IMG/VR virus record: IMGVR_UViG_3300005355_000018
Span: 1-28,559 of that record
Length of the DNA: 28,559 nt
Direction: 5' to 3' (one strand)
DNA from: a virus
Below, piece by piece: positions 1 to 8,006 of this stretch. Under the pieces are notes generated by a model. The model was not told where the DNA came from, ran no database searches, and saw only the letters and a list, made by a program, of their open reading frames with translations. Each line of letters begins with the position of its first letter. Positions within the stretch are counted from its first letter, which is position 1. A program made the translations under genes and the position numbers.

Positions 1-290
1 CGGCCTTTTTGATTTCGATCCGCTATGTTCTCGGCATGTGTGCCAAGAAATAGATGATCCGGGTTCACACAACAGCGCACATCGCACGTATGGCAAACGC
101 ACATCCCCGGCGGGATCGGGCCTTGATAGCGTTCGTATGCAAAGCGATGGACTAGTTGCCTTTTACGGTTACCAAAAATCCTGACATAGCCGCTGTAAAT
201 GCTCTCACCTTCATCAAACAGCCAGCACCCGGAATTAGGCTCGGGCGAAATGCCATCTTCGAACCACTTATTGTAGCGTGCCCTTGCCAT
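1..290 (-). CDS. HNH endonuclease, C-terminus cut by window edge
   Basis: The reverse strand from the ATG at 290 reads open to the window edge for 96 codons. Residues 48-92 match the HNH_3 pattern of phage homing-type nucleases: an HRFAYE segment, GPIPPG, a Cys/His cluster (C64, C66, H67, C69, C73, C74), then NPDHL and GTHAENI with the catalytic-type Asn and His. Such enzymes nick or cut DNA using a metal bound in a beta-beta-alpha fold. The start is preceded by GGAGG at good spacing and overlaps the end of the upstream gene by 23 bases, so it is the last visible gene of the left operon. HNH genes often lie beside terminase genes and may assist packaging, or be free-standing homing nucleases. 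Only the far C-terminus is missing. Confidence 0.85.
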   Translation of the reverse strand, partial: MARARYNKWFEDGISPEPNSGCWLFDEGESIYSGYVRIFGNRKRQLVHRFAYERYQGPIPPGMCVCHTCDVRCCVNPDHLFLGTHAENIADRNQKG

Positions 291-660
291 CGTCGCCTCC
301 ACCGTTTGTGACCGTGCCTTCGATCATACGCGGTGGCTCAGGATTAGCATATTTTCGCAACCATTCCTCGCGACTGAGTACCGGTGGAAGTTCCGCAACA
401 TAGCGCACGTTCACGTCGGCGCTGATCAGCGTGCGGGTCAGATCGGGCACCACCTTCTTGAGCAGGCAATCGATCGCGCGCACTTGCGCCATGCTCAGGT
501 CAGCGAGCTTGCGGCCGTCCTTGTCGATCTCGCTGAAAATAAATTGGTGCAAGACATCCACCAACCGGATCGCCTGGATCTTGGATCGCACCTCGTCGGG
601 GTGAAACTTCATCTGCCGCCGACGTAGCAATGCTTTGCCGCCCAGGTTCGGGCCCGACAT
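268..660 (-). CDS. Putative small terminase subunit-like protein (130 aa)
   Basis: This is a small soluble protein with a basic N-terminus (LLRRRQMKF), a helical middle and an acidic, Gly-rich tail. The segment [20 protein letters not shown] followed by a VRYVAELP stretch resembles the helix-turn-helix-bearing phage proteins annotated as small terminase, in which 'L-x-x-x-Q-x-x-A-x-x-x-L-L-x-K-x-x-P-D-L' is typical. Small terminases recognise the packaging site and recruit the large ATPase subunit. GAGGAGGG precedes the ATG, and the gene begins 9 bases after the stop of the 265-residue protein. The HNH nuclease that overlaps its 3' end fits a packaging neighbourhood, with the large terminase expected beyond the left edge. 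The family match is by eye; an unrelated DNA-binding protein is possible. Confidence 0.5.
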   Translation of the reverse strand: MSGPNLGGKALLRRRQMKFHPDEVRSKIQAIRLVDVLHQFIFSEIDKDGRKLADLSMAQVRAIDCLLKKVVPDLTRTLISADVNVRYVAELPPVLSREEWLRKYANPEPPRMIEGTVTNGGGDDGKGTLQ

Positions 661-669
661 GATCCCTCC

Positions 670-1467
670 TCAGTAGGACGTGGTCCATTGACCCAATAGT
701 CCTGGCAGTCCCAGCATGGCCAGCGCCCCGTAATCAAACGCTGCCATCGGGCTGCCGTATCGCGTGGTGCTCCGAATGGGAGGCCGATTAACGCCGCCCT
801 CCGCACTGCCTGGGTTTTGACCTTGTTGGAGGTCTTCGCCTATCTGGCGGCGGCTGAACGAACCTTGCTTATACATAAAGCCGGGCTCCGGCGCGTTTGG
901 AAGCCCACGAACCGCCCTGGAGGCTGGATTTGAAATCAGGTTCGGATTGATGGTGTTCGGCGAGTAATCATCCTCATCGTACACCACGCCCTGCTTCTTG
1001 GGAGCTTGCGCCATGTAATCCTTCATCGTCCAGTATTTCCCATTGGGATCGCTTTTGCCGAAAACACCAGGGAAGAAACCCGAATAGCCGCCTTCCACGT
1101 ATGCCGGCGGCGGGCCCCAAGCGGCCGGGTTATAATAATCCGGCAGTGTACTATCGTAAGAGCCGCTACCGGGTTCCCTCCACGGTACGGCCTTCCACCT
1201 TTCCGGTTGCCACGATGACCCATCTGGCCGTGTGCTGCCGCCGCCATCCATGGCCGACTGCGCCATTTGCAGTTGGCCCGCCTCCCCTGAGCCCCGCCCC
1301 TGCTGCTCCTGCTGCTGCCCTTGCCCTTGGACCGGGGCTGACATCGGCCCAAATCCACCGCCACCACCGCCCCTGTTTTGAGGATCACCACCCCGCAACA
1401 GCGACAGCAGTGAGGGTACTGAGGCTGACGTGGGTGGAAGCGCCAGAATACTTGAAAGGTCCACCAT
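670..1467 (-). CDS. Hypothetical Pro/Gly/Gln-rich phage protein (265 aa)
   Basis: I do not recognise a family. The N-terminal hundred residues are low complexity: a leucine-rich start (SILALPPTSASVPSLLSLL), a run of glycines, then a Gln-rich patch. The middle is rich in Trp, Tyr, Pro and Gly (for example EPGSGSYDSTLPDYYNPAAW), and the C-terminus is GLPGLLGQWTTSY. No signal peptide is seen. AGGGAGCAGGATC sits just before the ATG, 11 bases after the stop of the 1440-residue protein. Composition and position suggest a disordered virion accessory protein made together with the large mosaic protein. This is inference from context. Confidence 0.75.
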   Translation of the reverse strand: MVDLSSILALPPTSASVPSLLSLLRGGDPQNRGGGGGGFGPMSAPVQGQGQQQEQQGRGSGEAGQLQMAQSAMDGGGSTRPDGSSWQPERWKAVPWREPGSGSYDSTLPDYYNPAAWGPPPAYVEGGYSGFFPGVFGKSDPNGKYWTMKDYMAQAPKKQGVVYDEDDYSPNTINPNLISNPASRAVRGLPNAPEPGFMYKQGSFSRRQIGEDLQQGQNPGSAEGGVNRPPIRSTTRYGSPMAAFDYGALAMLGLPGLLGQWTTSY

Positions 1468-1478
1468 GATCCTGCTCC

Positions 1479-4400
1479 CTAGTAACTCTGGCGGCCGATC
1501 GCCATCGGCCGACGCTTGATCGAGCCGTAGCCGAGCGCCTGCGCCATCGGGGTTGTCGGATCGGGAAGCTCCGCAGCCGGCGCGGGCGCGGGCGGGAATA
1601 CCCCGTATTGTTCGGTGCCGGGATCGACGCCTTTTCTTCTATCCTCAAAGCGCGATCGCCCGAGGGCAATCAGCGCCGGATCGTTCAGCATTGCGTGCCA
1701 GTTGGCCGCATTGAGCGGCAACCGTCCGCTGTCGACCATGTCGATCAGGCTCGGCATAGGGTTTTGGGCTTCGCGCGTCTGCCGTTCGATCTCGCGCTCA
1801 ACGCCGCCATACCGGCCGGGATACAGCACGGCTGGGCCTTTGGGCCAGCGGTCGACATTCTTGCCTTTTCCCGGTTGCGGCTGATGAGGCACCACCGTGC
1901 CCGACTCGTCCGGTATGAAGAATTCCGGCCCTTCCTCGCCCACCACAACCGTTTCGTCCTTGTCGACGTGGCCGCCCTTGGCCAGAAATCGGGTGTCGAA
2001 CGGCAGCGCCGCCTCATTGCCGCGGAACGGAGAGAATTGTCCGGGAGTGTCTGGCGTGTAAAGCGGCGGCGGGGGTGGCTGAATTGCAGGCGTCTTACCC
2101 CAGTCATTATACGGGGTCGGCTGCGGATTAATGATCGGTGACAGATTTTGCAGGGCCGGTGTGCCACGGCCATAGTTTTCGGGCGCCGGCCCAGTCGACT
2201 GCGTCAGGTCCGCATATTGCTGTCCGAATGGCGCAGCGCCCTGCTTGCCGGGCGCGAAGGGTGACGGCGGTCCTTGCACCTCGCCGGGCTTGGCCGGCTG
2301 GTAGCCCTGCAGGGCGGCGGCAATGCCGCTATCAATGTGGCCCTTGTATATCGACCACAACACAGCGGACGGGCCATAGCCGACCTTTTCCGCCCCCTCG
2401 TAGGCGGATTTGGTCATCAGGCTGCGTGCCATATCAAGTGGAACGCCCGCCCGCGCTAGATCCTTAGCGGCCACCACGCCGGCTGCGTTAAACTCCGCTT
2501 GCCCTGATGCTGTGGTCAATTTGGCGGTGGATTGCTTGATCAGGTTTAGCGCGTTCTGTGTCTGAACCGCGCGGTCCAACTGCCCGCGCGCGGGCGGCGT
2601 TAATATCGGTGCCGGAATATCGGCCGGTGGCCGTGGCTCGGGCGCGATCGGCATGGTCGGCGACGGCAGCGCAGCCGGCGGGATATCGGCCGGCGGTCGC
2701 GGTTGCGCTACCTCCGGCTGCGGCGCATCGCTGGGCCGAGCCCGTGGCGTTGGCACGCCCGCCTGCTGATTTCCCCGTCCGGGGGCTAGCAGGCCGCGGT
2801 CAACGGCCGCCTGCCGGGTTTGCGCGTCGAGGGCCCTTTGTTCCGCCTGCTCCTGCGCGCTCGGGCGTGCGCCGGCATTGCCGCGTGCATCCGACAGTTG
2901 GATATGTGGCTCGTCAAAGGGCCTTCCACCCCTCGATCCAAGGGTTTCAAGGCCATACTCCCTAGCGTGGGCGCGTAACCAACTCAGCGCGGGACCGGGG
3001 CGAAAATCAATGGCTCGTCCAGGGCCGTGATTGGAGCCGCCAGGACGGGCCGCAGGGCCAGCGTTTCGTCCGTTTGGATTATAGCGGGTGTAGACGCTCT
3101 CCTGCGACGTGCGCGGGTCCATCGCGTGTTCATGCGCTTCACCGCGATGTGCAGGACGCCATCCGCTGGTGGCAACCAAGTTATCGCGTAGATTTGCCGG
3201 CATATCCTGCATTGCGCGGTTGATACGCTCAACCAGCCGGGCATCCACATCGCGAACATTGATGTCCTCGATGCGAAAATGCGGCTCAATACCAGCTTGC
3301 CGGGCGGTGCGAAAATCAATGCCGGGCCGCCCTTGCGGATAATCGGTGCGGCCACTGTCGCGATAATTCGAGTTAACCCGCGGATTATCCAAATGTGAAT
3401 TCGTATAGGTGCCCCTTGCCCCAGTCACCTGACCGGGGATGTTTTCGGGCGGGCGGGGCGCATTGGGGTCTTGCGGCGGCTGGCTGGTGTCCTGGGGCTC
3501 CGGCGCGTCGTCGTGTTCATCGGGCGGCTGCGCAGGCTGTGCGGGCGGGGCGGGCGGTGCCGGCTGCTGCGACGGCGCATAGGCCGGCGGCAGAGCCGTC
3601 TGCGGCATTCCCGGAAAGGACAGCGGCGCACTCGGCGTCGTCGGCGTCGGCACCATGTCGACCAAGCTGGGCGGCGTCGGCACTTGTTCGATCAGACTAG
3701 GCGATGTCGGCCGTGCCTCCTGCGGCGGCGTCTGCGGCGTTTGCTCCGCTGGTCGCGCCTCCGGTTGCTGTTCTGCGGGTCGGCCACTCTCCGGTTCTTC
3801 TGCGGGGCGGCTCTCCGGTGCCTCTACAGCGGGCGGCAGAGTAGTCGGGGGCCCCCGCGGATCAGCCGGCACACTGGGATCGTCCGACCTCACCACCTCA
3901 ACATCGATCGGGGTCTGGGTTGGCGCGACATTATACTCGAAGTTGGTTTCCCTGCCGCCGGGGATAAATGCCTCAATGCCGGGTTGAGCCTCTGTTGGCG
4001 CTGCGCCCTCGAAAACCGAACCCCAATCGGGGGCGGGCGCGGTAGTTGACGGCGCATATTCGAAACTTGTTTCTCTACCGCCCGGAATGGTTGACGTGGT
4101 GCCAGACGGAGAAGTGGCCATGTCCGGCCCACCAAGCCCAGGCTCCGAGGGGGGGCTCAGTGCATTATCAGGAATGGCCATAAGGGCATCAAGGCCCCGT
4201 GAGAACGGATACATTGTAACCCCGGCCACAGGGTCAATGATTGCGTTCATGGTAGCGTTAAATCGGTCGCCCCAAGTTGGGGCCGGCGGTCCCTGCACAT
4301 AGCCGGGATTTGGAAAATAGCCGAAATCATGCAGAAGGGTTTCTTGCGCGCTGCGCGATAGCTGGTCGCTCGGCAGCGTGCTGTAGGGCGTATCGCCCCA

Positions 4401-5801
4401 CATTTCGTTGAAGGTAAGCGATGGCTCCGCTTCCGATCTCTGATCGGCCGCCAGATCCATGCCGGACGGCGTGTCGCCGAAGGGATCAAACGCCTGATTG
4501 AAATCCCGCCCAACGGAAACGTCGGTGCTCGGCTGATACGGATTTGCGGCCCAATCGGTCGGCTCGGCGAGGCCGGTTCGCCCCGCCATCTGCTCAGCCG
4601 GGTTCCAGCCGGGCTGGATGCCGAGGTCGGCAAACACCTGATCGAAATTCGGCGCGGCGGTCTGCTGCCCCGGCCCATAGTCGAAATCTGTTCCCCTGCC
4701 CCCGGAGATATACGCATCGACGGCAGGCGATGGCGCGGAAGTGTCGAAGCCGAACCGGCTGTCGAAGCTGTCTTGCTGCTGGCCAGATTTGCCTTGCTCA
4801 CCGGCCGATTGCTGGTCGAGGCTTTGCGGTCCGAAGGCCGAAGGCTCCGCATCGGGTGTAGCGGCATCGAAGCGGCTGGCGAAACTATCCTGCTGCGCGG
4901 GCGCGACGGCGTCGAAGCGACTGGCAAAACTGTCTTGCTGTGTTGGCTCGGCCTCGGGCGGGGCTTCGGCTTCTGGCGCGGGTGCCGCACCTAGCGGGGC
5001 GGCATCAGGGTCGGTCTGTGTTCCCGTATCAGCATTGGGCTCGGCCTCGGATCCGGCCTCGGACGCCGCTTCCGCCGCCTGACCGCCCATGGAATGGCTG
5101 GACGCCGCTGCCGGCCCTGCCGCCGCATGGCCACCGGCCGAACCCGCCGTGTCGGCAAAGGCTGGCCCGCTGACCGAGCTTACCGCATTGCTGCCGCCGA
5201 GGGTGCCGGTGCCGAAGCTGCTGAAGGAGCCGCCACCACCACCGCCTCCACCGTAGAAGCCTCCACCACCGCCACCGTATGAGCCGCCGCCGTAATCACC
5301 ACCGCCGCCGGCGCTACCCCAGAAGCCGCCACCACCACCACCGCCACCACCATAGGTGTCAGCGCCGAACATCGCGCCGCCAGGCCCGCCGCCGGTGCCC
5401 GCCGCGTTGAACGTGCCGGCCGAGCCCCAGTCGCCGCCGCCCGTGGTCACGCCAGGGTTAGGCCCGGCAACGTCGCCAAAGGTCGGATTGGGGGCGTTAA
5501 AGCCGGAATAATTGGTATCGCCGAAGCTGCCCCAGTCGCCACCGCCGCCCATGCCGGTTCCGGCCGTGGAAGCATCGTAGGCCGAGCCGCCCCAGAACCC
5601 GATCCCGCCGGCATCGAAGCCCGAAGCATCATAAGAACCGGAACTGCCCCAATCGCCGCCCCCGGTAAAGCCGCCCCCGCCACTGTCACCGCTAAAGCTG
5701 CCCTCGCCGCCGCCGCCGCCGCCCTCGCTGCCCCAGCATAGCCGTAGGCTTTGCGGCAACCATTCATCCGGCTGCGCGCAATCCCACGGCTTGAAAATCA
5801 T
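1479..5801 (-). CDS. Giant mosaic virion protein with M15-type peptidase domain (1440 aa)
   Basis: Residues about 25-230 are extremely Gly-rich with repeated 'WGS-x-G' and 'YDASGFDAGG' units. Residues 230-800 are Ala/Pro/Glu/Gln-rich, with three DSF(A/D)SRF copies and three GGR-x-T-x-F-x-Y copies. Residues about 800-975 form a recognisable M15-type D,D/L,D-peptidase domain: SGWRPA, then SNHGPGRAIDF (first zinc His and Asp) and DEPHIQL (last zinc His). Near residue 1290 a 'GGHV...VVVGEEGPEFFIP' segment matches a motif common near the C-terminus of tape-measure and other phage virion proteins. The protein ends in MAIGRQSY. It is probably a virion-associated lysin that opens peptidoglycan during DNA entry. 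The ATG at 5801 overlaps the previous stop as ATGA; a GTG at 5810 is an alternative. Confidence 0.85.
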   Translation of the reverse strand: MIFKPWDCAQPDEWLPQSLRLCWGSEGGGGGGEGSFSGDSGGGGFTGGGDWGSSGSYDASGFDAGGIGFWGGSAYDASTAGTGMGGGGDWGSFGDTNYSGFNAPNPTFGDVAGPNPGVTTGGGDWGSAGTFNAAGTGGGPGGAMFGADTYGGGGGGGGGFWGSAGGGGDYGGGSYGGGGGGFYGGGGGGGGSFSSFGTGTLGGSNAVSSVSGPAFADTAGSAGGHAAAGPAAASSHSMGGQAAEAASEAGSEAEPNADTGTQTDPDAAPLGAAPAPEAEAPPEAEPTQQDSFASRFDAVAPAQQDSFASRFDAATPDAEPSAFGPQSLDQQSAGEQGKSGQQQDSFDSRFGFDTSAPSPAVDAYISGGRGTDFDYGPGQQTAAPNFDQVFADLGIQPGWNPAEQMAGRTGLAEPTDWAANPYQPSTDVSVGRDFNQAFDPFGDTPSGMDLAADQRSEAEPSLTFNEMWGDTPYSTLPSDQLSRSAQETLLHDFGYFPNPGYVQGPPAPTWGDRFNATMNAIIDPVAGVTMYPFSRGLDALMAIPDNALSPPSEPGLGGPDMATSPSGTTSTIPGGRETSFEYAPSTTAPAPDWGSVFEGAAPTEAQPGIEAFIPGGRETNFEYNVAPTQTPIDVEVVRSDDPSVPADPRGPPTTLPPAVEAPESRPAEEPESGRPAEQQPEARPAEQTPQTPPQEARPTSPSLIEQVPTPPSLVDMVPTPTTPSAPLSFPGMPQTALPPAYAPSQQPAPPAPPAQPAQPPDEHDDAPEPQDTSQPPQDPNAPRPPENIPGQVTGARGTYTNSHLDNPRVNSNYRDSGRTDYPQGRPGIDFRTARQAGIEPHFRIEDINVRDVDARLVERINRAMQDMPANLRDNLVATSGWRPAHRGEAHEHAMDPRTSQESVYTRYNPNGRNAGPAARPGGSNHGPGRAIDFRPGPALSWLRAHAREYGLETLGSRGGRPFDEPHIQLSDARGNAGARPSAQEQAEQRALDAQTRQAAVDRGLLAPGRGNQQAGVPTPRARPSDAPQPEVAQPRPPADIPPAALPSPTMPIAPEPRPPADIPAPILTPPARGQLDRAVQTQNALNLIKQSTAKLTTASGQAEFNAAGVVAAKDLARAGVPLDMARSLMTKSAYEGAEKVGYGPSAVLWSIYKGHIDSGIAAALQGYQPAKPGEVQGPPSPFAPGKQGAAPFGQQYADLTQSTGPAPENYGRGTPALQNLSPIINPQPTPYNDWGKTPAIQPPPPPLYTPDTPGQFSPFRGNEAALPFDTRFLAKGGHVDKDETVVVGEEGPEFFIPDESGTVVPHQPQPGKGKNVDRWPKGPAVLYPGRYGGVEREIERQTREAQNPMPSLIDMVDSGRLPLNAANWHAMLNDPALIALGRSRFEDRRKGVDPGTEQYGVFPPAPAPAAELPDPTTPMAQALGYGSIKRRPMAIGRQSY
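5205..5740 (-). repeat. Glycine-codon low-complexity repeats
   Basis: Imperfect tandem GGN-codon tracts (seen on the plus strand as CCACCGCC/ACCACC runs) encode the poly-glycine and WGS-G repeats of the large mosaic protein. The densest parts are about 5225-5360 and 5690-5735. Such tracts are prone to length change by slippage and to assembly error. Confidence 0.8.
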
Positions 5802-6628
5802 ACCCCGCACATCCCTTCACATTCGTTGTTGAACAGGTTGAGTTGGCCGTGATCCTCGGCGGTCGAGAGGTCAACCTCGGCGAGCGGTTTCAGCGAGCGA
5901 TGGACGAATAGCTCATTGCGCCATTTGCGCATGTGGCCGCCTTTGCGCACCAGATCGTCCACATCGCACGCCTGTTTGAAGCTCGCCGGATCGTTGGCCT
6001 TCATGTCGCGCCAGCCGGCGTCGTCGCGGAATGGGCAGAACGTGCAGGCCGATTTGCCGGGCAGCGGGTAGCCGTGGGCGGCCAGCCAATCGAGGCAGGC
6101 TTGCCGGGTCATCCGCAATTCGAGCAGGGGATGGCGGTTGGTCTGCCACGCCTGCCGCGCCGGTCGCGCCCGTATCGCCTCGTCAAGCGAAATGCCAATC
6201 CACACCTCCATTGCGCCCGCAGGGATGCGTGTACGCGGCGCATAACCCAGCAATTCGCGTTGCTTCTTGGCCAGCACGTCCACTTTGTAGTGCCGGGTGC
6301 ATTGCCGCCGGCCCATGGACGTTTCAAAGCTGACGCCGTTCTGCTTCATCCGCTTGATGAAAAACGGCGCACCAGCAAACCGGCCCTGCGAGCCGGTGGT
6401 GGTAAACCCGCGCTTGAGGTCATCCGCGATGTTGCCGGCCGAAACCGAGTGAACCGGGAACGGTAGTTGCGGGATCAGCCGCGCCAAGCTGGCGTAGACG
6501 TGCTCGGGCTCGGCGCCGGTATCTGCGAAGATGGCACAGTCCGGCATCGGGCCGATCTCGCCGTGCGCCGCCATCAGCGCCATGGTGGTCGACTGCACGC
6601 CGGCGCCGAGCGAGATCACTCTCAGCAT
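5798..6628 (-). CDS. PAPS-reductase-like PP-loop protein (276 aa)
   Basis: The N-terminus RVISLGAGVQSTT is the S-x-G-x-x-S PP-loop of the adenine-nucleotide alpha-hydrolase/PAPS-reductase superfamily, whose members bind ATP or PAPS and transfer sulfur or activate a substrate. It is followed by FADTGAEPEHVY, as in PAPS-reductase folds. Three cysteine motifs stand out: QCTRHYK (C110), CTFCPF (C195, C198) and the terminal ECEGMC (C270, C274). They could hold an Fe-S cluster or carry sulfur, as in DndC- or TtcA-like enzymes. The ATG at 6628 has GGAGGA about 9 bases upstream; a start at 6658 would lack this. It overlaps the GNAT-like gene by 7 bases and the mosaic gene by 4. The substrate (DNA, tRNA or cysteine metabolism) cannot be told from sequence. 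Confidence 0.85.
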   Translation of the reverse strand: MLRVISLGAGVQSTTMALMAAHGEIGPMPDCAIFADTGAEPEHVYASLARLIPQLPFPVHSVSAGNIADDLKRGFTTTGSQGRFAGAPFFIKRMKQNGVSFETSMGRRQCTRHYKVDVLAKKQRELLGYAPRTRIPAGAMEVWIGISLDEAIRARPARQAWQTNRHPLLELRMTRQACLDWLAAHGYPLPGKSACTFCPFRDDAGWRDMKANDPASFKQACDVDDLVRKGGHMRKWRNELFVHRSLKPLAEVDLSTAEDHGQLNLFNNECEGMCGV

Positions 6629-6981
6629 GTCAGGATCTTCCTCCGTCGCGTGCCGCAACTCTGCCAGCCGGGCATGGCCTTGAGCCAGCCATCACGGCCC
6701 CAGCCAATCATCCAATCGCAGCCCTGCGCTCGGGCGTATTTTTCGATCACGGGATACATCGCCTTGAGCTCTTCGAGCTCGCCGCCTTGGAGCCAGACAC
6801 TGCAGCAGCGGATGCCGATCGGATAGGTCATCATCGTGGTCAGGATGACGGCGTTCTCGCCCGGCCACAGCACCGCGCCATGGCGGATCGCGTCCCTGAT
6901 CTGGTCCTTGGTGTGGGTGGCGCCGAATTCGTTCAGCGAGGCCTCAAGCCAAGGCCAGCACCGCTCGAATTCGTCGGTCAT
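6622..6981 (-). CDS. GNAT-like phage protein, copy 1 (119 aa)
   Basis: The core 'GGELEELKAMYPVIEKYARAQGCDWMIGWGRDGWLKAMPGW' region (residues about 70-105) matches the layout of short phage proteins with a GNAT-like fold: a helix of E-x-Y-A-x-x-x-G-C, a strand, then G-R-x-G-W-x-x-x-x-P-G-W/Y. They often sit near structural genes. The upstream strands VLWPGENAVILTT correspond to the acetyl-CoA-facing sheet of GNATs, but no acyl-CoA loop is obvious and activity is uncertain. The ATG at 6981 overlaps the stop of the 56-residue gene as ATGA, which decides the start over a TTG at 6993. A second copy lies at 23366-23782 in the late operon. Confidence 0.75.
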   Translation of the reverse strand: MTDEFERCWPWLEASLNEFGATHTKDQIRDAIRHGAVLWPGENAVILTTMMTYPIGIRCCSVWLQGGELEELKAMYPVIEKYARAQGCDWMIGWGRDGWLKAMPGWQSCGTRRRKILTC

Positions 6982-7148
6982 CGCACAACGCAATCGGCGA
7001 TGACTTCCCCGCGTTTTGTTTTCAGGGATTGCAGATCACAATCCCAGATGATTTCGCCGGCCTGAAAGAGCGGCCGGTACTTGGGCGGCTCATACATTGC
7101 AGCGAAGATGATGCCGACAATCACCGTTGCGAACAGGAAAAAGCGCAT
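6978..7148 (-). CDS. Small membrane protein (56 aa)
   Basis: The reading frame begins with MRFFLFATVIVGIIFAAMYE, one hydrophobic helix long enough to cross a membrane or serve as an uncleaved signal anchor. A short polar tail with KTKRGE follows. Both ends are translationally coupled: its ATG overlaps the upstream stop as TGATG, and its TGA overlaps the next ATG as ATGA. That perfect fit between two genes is the main reason to call it. The function is unknown; with the N-terminus in the membrane, the tail would face one side of the host inner membrane. Confidence 0.7.
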   Translation of the reverse strand: MRFFLFATVIVGIIFAAMYEPPKYRPLFQAGEIIWDCDLQSLKTKRGEVIADCVVR

Positions 7149-7516
7149 CACTCACCGCCATACGACTGCCGGCCGATCGCCATCAGGCCGGGAGGCCCAA
7201 CCGCGGGCGCGATCGCCGCAACCTTCTTGCCGCCCTGGAAGCCTTCCTTCTCGCCCTCGCGGAACGGATTATCCTGCCGCAGGTACAGATCGCTGAACCC
7301 GAACGGCGAGATATCGCCCTCGACCACGTCGCAGCTGTGGCTCTTGCTGTCGAAGTGGCCGCACAGGCCGCAACTGCGCTGCGGGTTGCCCTCGCGGTAG
7401 TTGGCGGCCTCCTGCGATTGCTTCTTGCCCTCGCCGGGCTCGCTGGCTTCTTCCTGCGGAGGCTGCGGCCCTTCGGTCGTTTCGTCGTCGGGCATAGTCG
7501 AATAGGTGTCAGTCAT
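7148..7516 (-). CDS. Cys-motif phage protein ending in MAIGRQSYGGE (122 aa)
   Basis: The N-terminal half is acidic, Pro/Glu/Gln-rich and probably disordered (MPDDETTEGPQPPQEE). Residues around 50-80 carry C-x-x-C-x-x-F-x-x-x-x-x-x-C (CGLCGHFDSKSHSC) followed by V-E-G-D-I-S-P-F-G. This arrangement is seen in small phage metal- or Fe-S-binding proteins of the 'C-x-x-C-x-x-F' type. The C-terminal eight residues before GGE are identical to those ending the 1440-residue protein. The ATG at 7516 overlaps the preceding TGA as ATGA, so it is preferred over a start at 7552. Its role is unknown; it may accompany the virion mosaic protein. Confidence 0.75.
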   Translation of the reverse strand: MTDTYSTMPDDETTEGPQPPQEEASEPGEGKKQSQEAANYREGNPQRSCGLCGHFDSKSHSCDVVEGDISPFGFSDLYLRQDNPFREGEKEGFQGGKKVAAIAPAVGPPGLMAIGRQSYGGE

Positions 7517-7836
7517 TTGTACCCCCCACCCATGCCACCGAGCCAGCCCCACGGGTTGCTGCCGGGAGGGGTCGGCCGCGGCGTGCCGCTGTAGGTCGGC
7601 TGGCCGCCGAGCATCAGCATCTGCAACAGGCTCGGCTGCGGTTTCTTCTTGGGCGCGTTGGGGTCGTCGGGATTGGCCGGATCATCCTGGGGCGCCTCCC
7701 CCATTTTCCGCGGCAACGGCTGTTCCCACCATTGCTTCGGCTTGGGCGCGTTGCGGGCGAACGGATCACCCTGCGGCGGGCCCATCATGCCGACGCCCAT
7801 CTGGGCCATCTGCAACATGCGCGGATCGTAGGGCAT
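7513..7836 (-). CDS. Hypothetical Met/Pro-rich protein, first gene of left operon (107 aa)
   Basis: I recognise no family. The protein opens with MPYDPRMLQMAQMGVGMMG, is rich in Pro, Lys and Asp through the middle (NPDDPNAPKKKPQP), and ends with a Gly/Trp-rich tail (WGWLGGMGGGYK). AGGAGG lies five bases before the ATG at 7836; a GTG directly before it is less well spaced. Low complexity and its place at the head of the operon that also makes the mosaic protein suggest a disordered structural accessory, but nothing shows a function. Confidence 0.7.
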   Translation of the reverse strand: MPYDPRMLQMAQMGVGMMGPPQGDPFARNAPKPKQWWEQPLPRKMGEAPQDDPANPDDPNAPKKKPQPSLLQMLMLGGQPTYSGTPRPTPPGSNPWGWLGGMGGGYK

Positions 7837-7873
7837 CACCGCCTCCTACATCGCTTCATCATCATGACCTATC

Positions 7874-7893
7874 CTCCTGCTAACTGGCAGGAG
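7874..7893. promoter_or_regulatory. 7-bp perfect hairpin in 5' region of left operon
   Basis: CTCCTGC and GCAGGAG flank a six-base loop. It lies about 38 bases before the ATG at 7836 and would fall in the leader of the minus-strand mRNA. It contains an AGGAG that could mimic or sequester a ribosome site. Its role is inferred. Confidence 0.4.
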
Positions 7894-7898
7894 AACCT

Positions 7899-7913
7899 GT
7901 CACACCCCGTGAC
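7899..7913. promoter_or_regulatory. Candidate operator GTCAC-N5-GTGAC, site A
   Basis: GTCACACCCCGTGAC is an inverted repeat of five-base arms with a five-base spacer. Read on the minus strand it is preceded by CATTGG, like the TTGG before the sites near 9464 and 14474. It lies between the left operon and the PEP-CTERM-type gene, so it could control either. See the finding on the shared operator. Confidence 0.5.
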
Positions 7914-7928
7914 CCAATGCAAGGTTAA

Positions 7929-7946
7929 TCAATTAACATTAATTGA
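7929..7946. promoter_or_regulatory. AT-rich operator-like palindrome
   Basis: TCAATTAA and TTAATTGA form perfect eight-base arms around CA. The right arm overlaps the TTGACA -35 element of the plus-strand promoter, so a protein bound here should block transcription of the PEP-CTERM-type gene. The sequence is AT-rich in an otherwise GC-rich setting. Confidence 0.5.
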
Positions 7947-7971
7947 CACCTGTTCCACAGCGTGTTGTCAT
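7943..7971 (+). promoter_or_regulatory. Sigma-70-type promoter for PEP-CTERM-type gene
   Basis: A consensus TTGACA (7943-7948) is followed after 17 bases by TGTCAT (7966-7971, four of six matches to TATAAT). The gene starts 35 bases further on with GAGGA six bases before the ATG. It is one of the clearest promoters in the window. Confidence 0.6.
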
Positions 7972-8006
7972 TTGCGGGCGGCAAATCACCCCCCCGAGGA
8001 TATCAC

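Noticed and set aside
3471-4049. Plus-strand Arg-rich open frames inside the mosaic gene
   Set aside because: They are composition shadows of a Pro/Ala/Glu-rich frame on the other strand and lack start signals.
5205-5740. Tandem repeat array or CRISPR-like structure
   Set aside because: The repeats are simple glycine-codon runs within an open frame, with no regular spacers.
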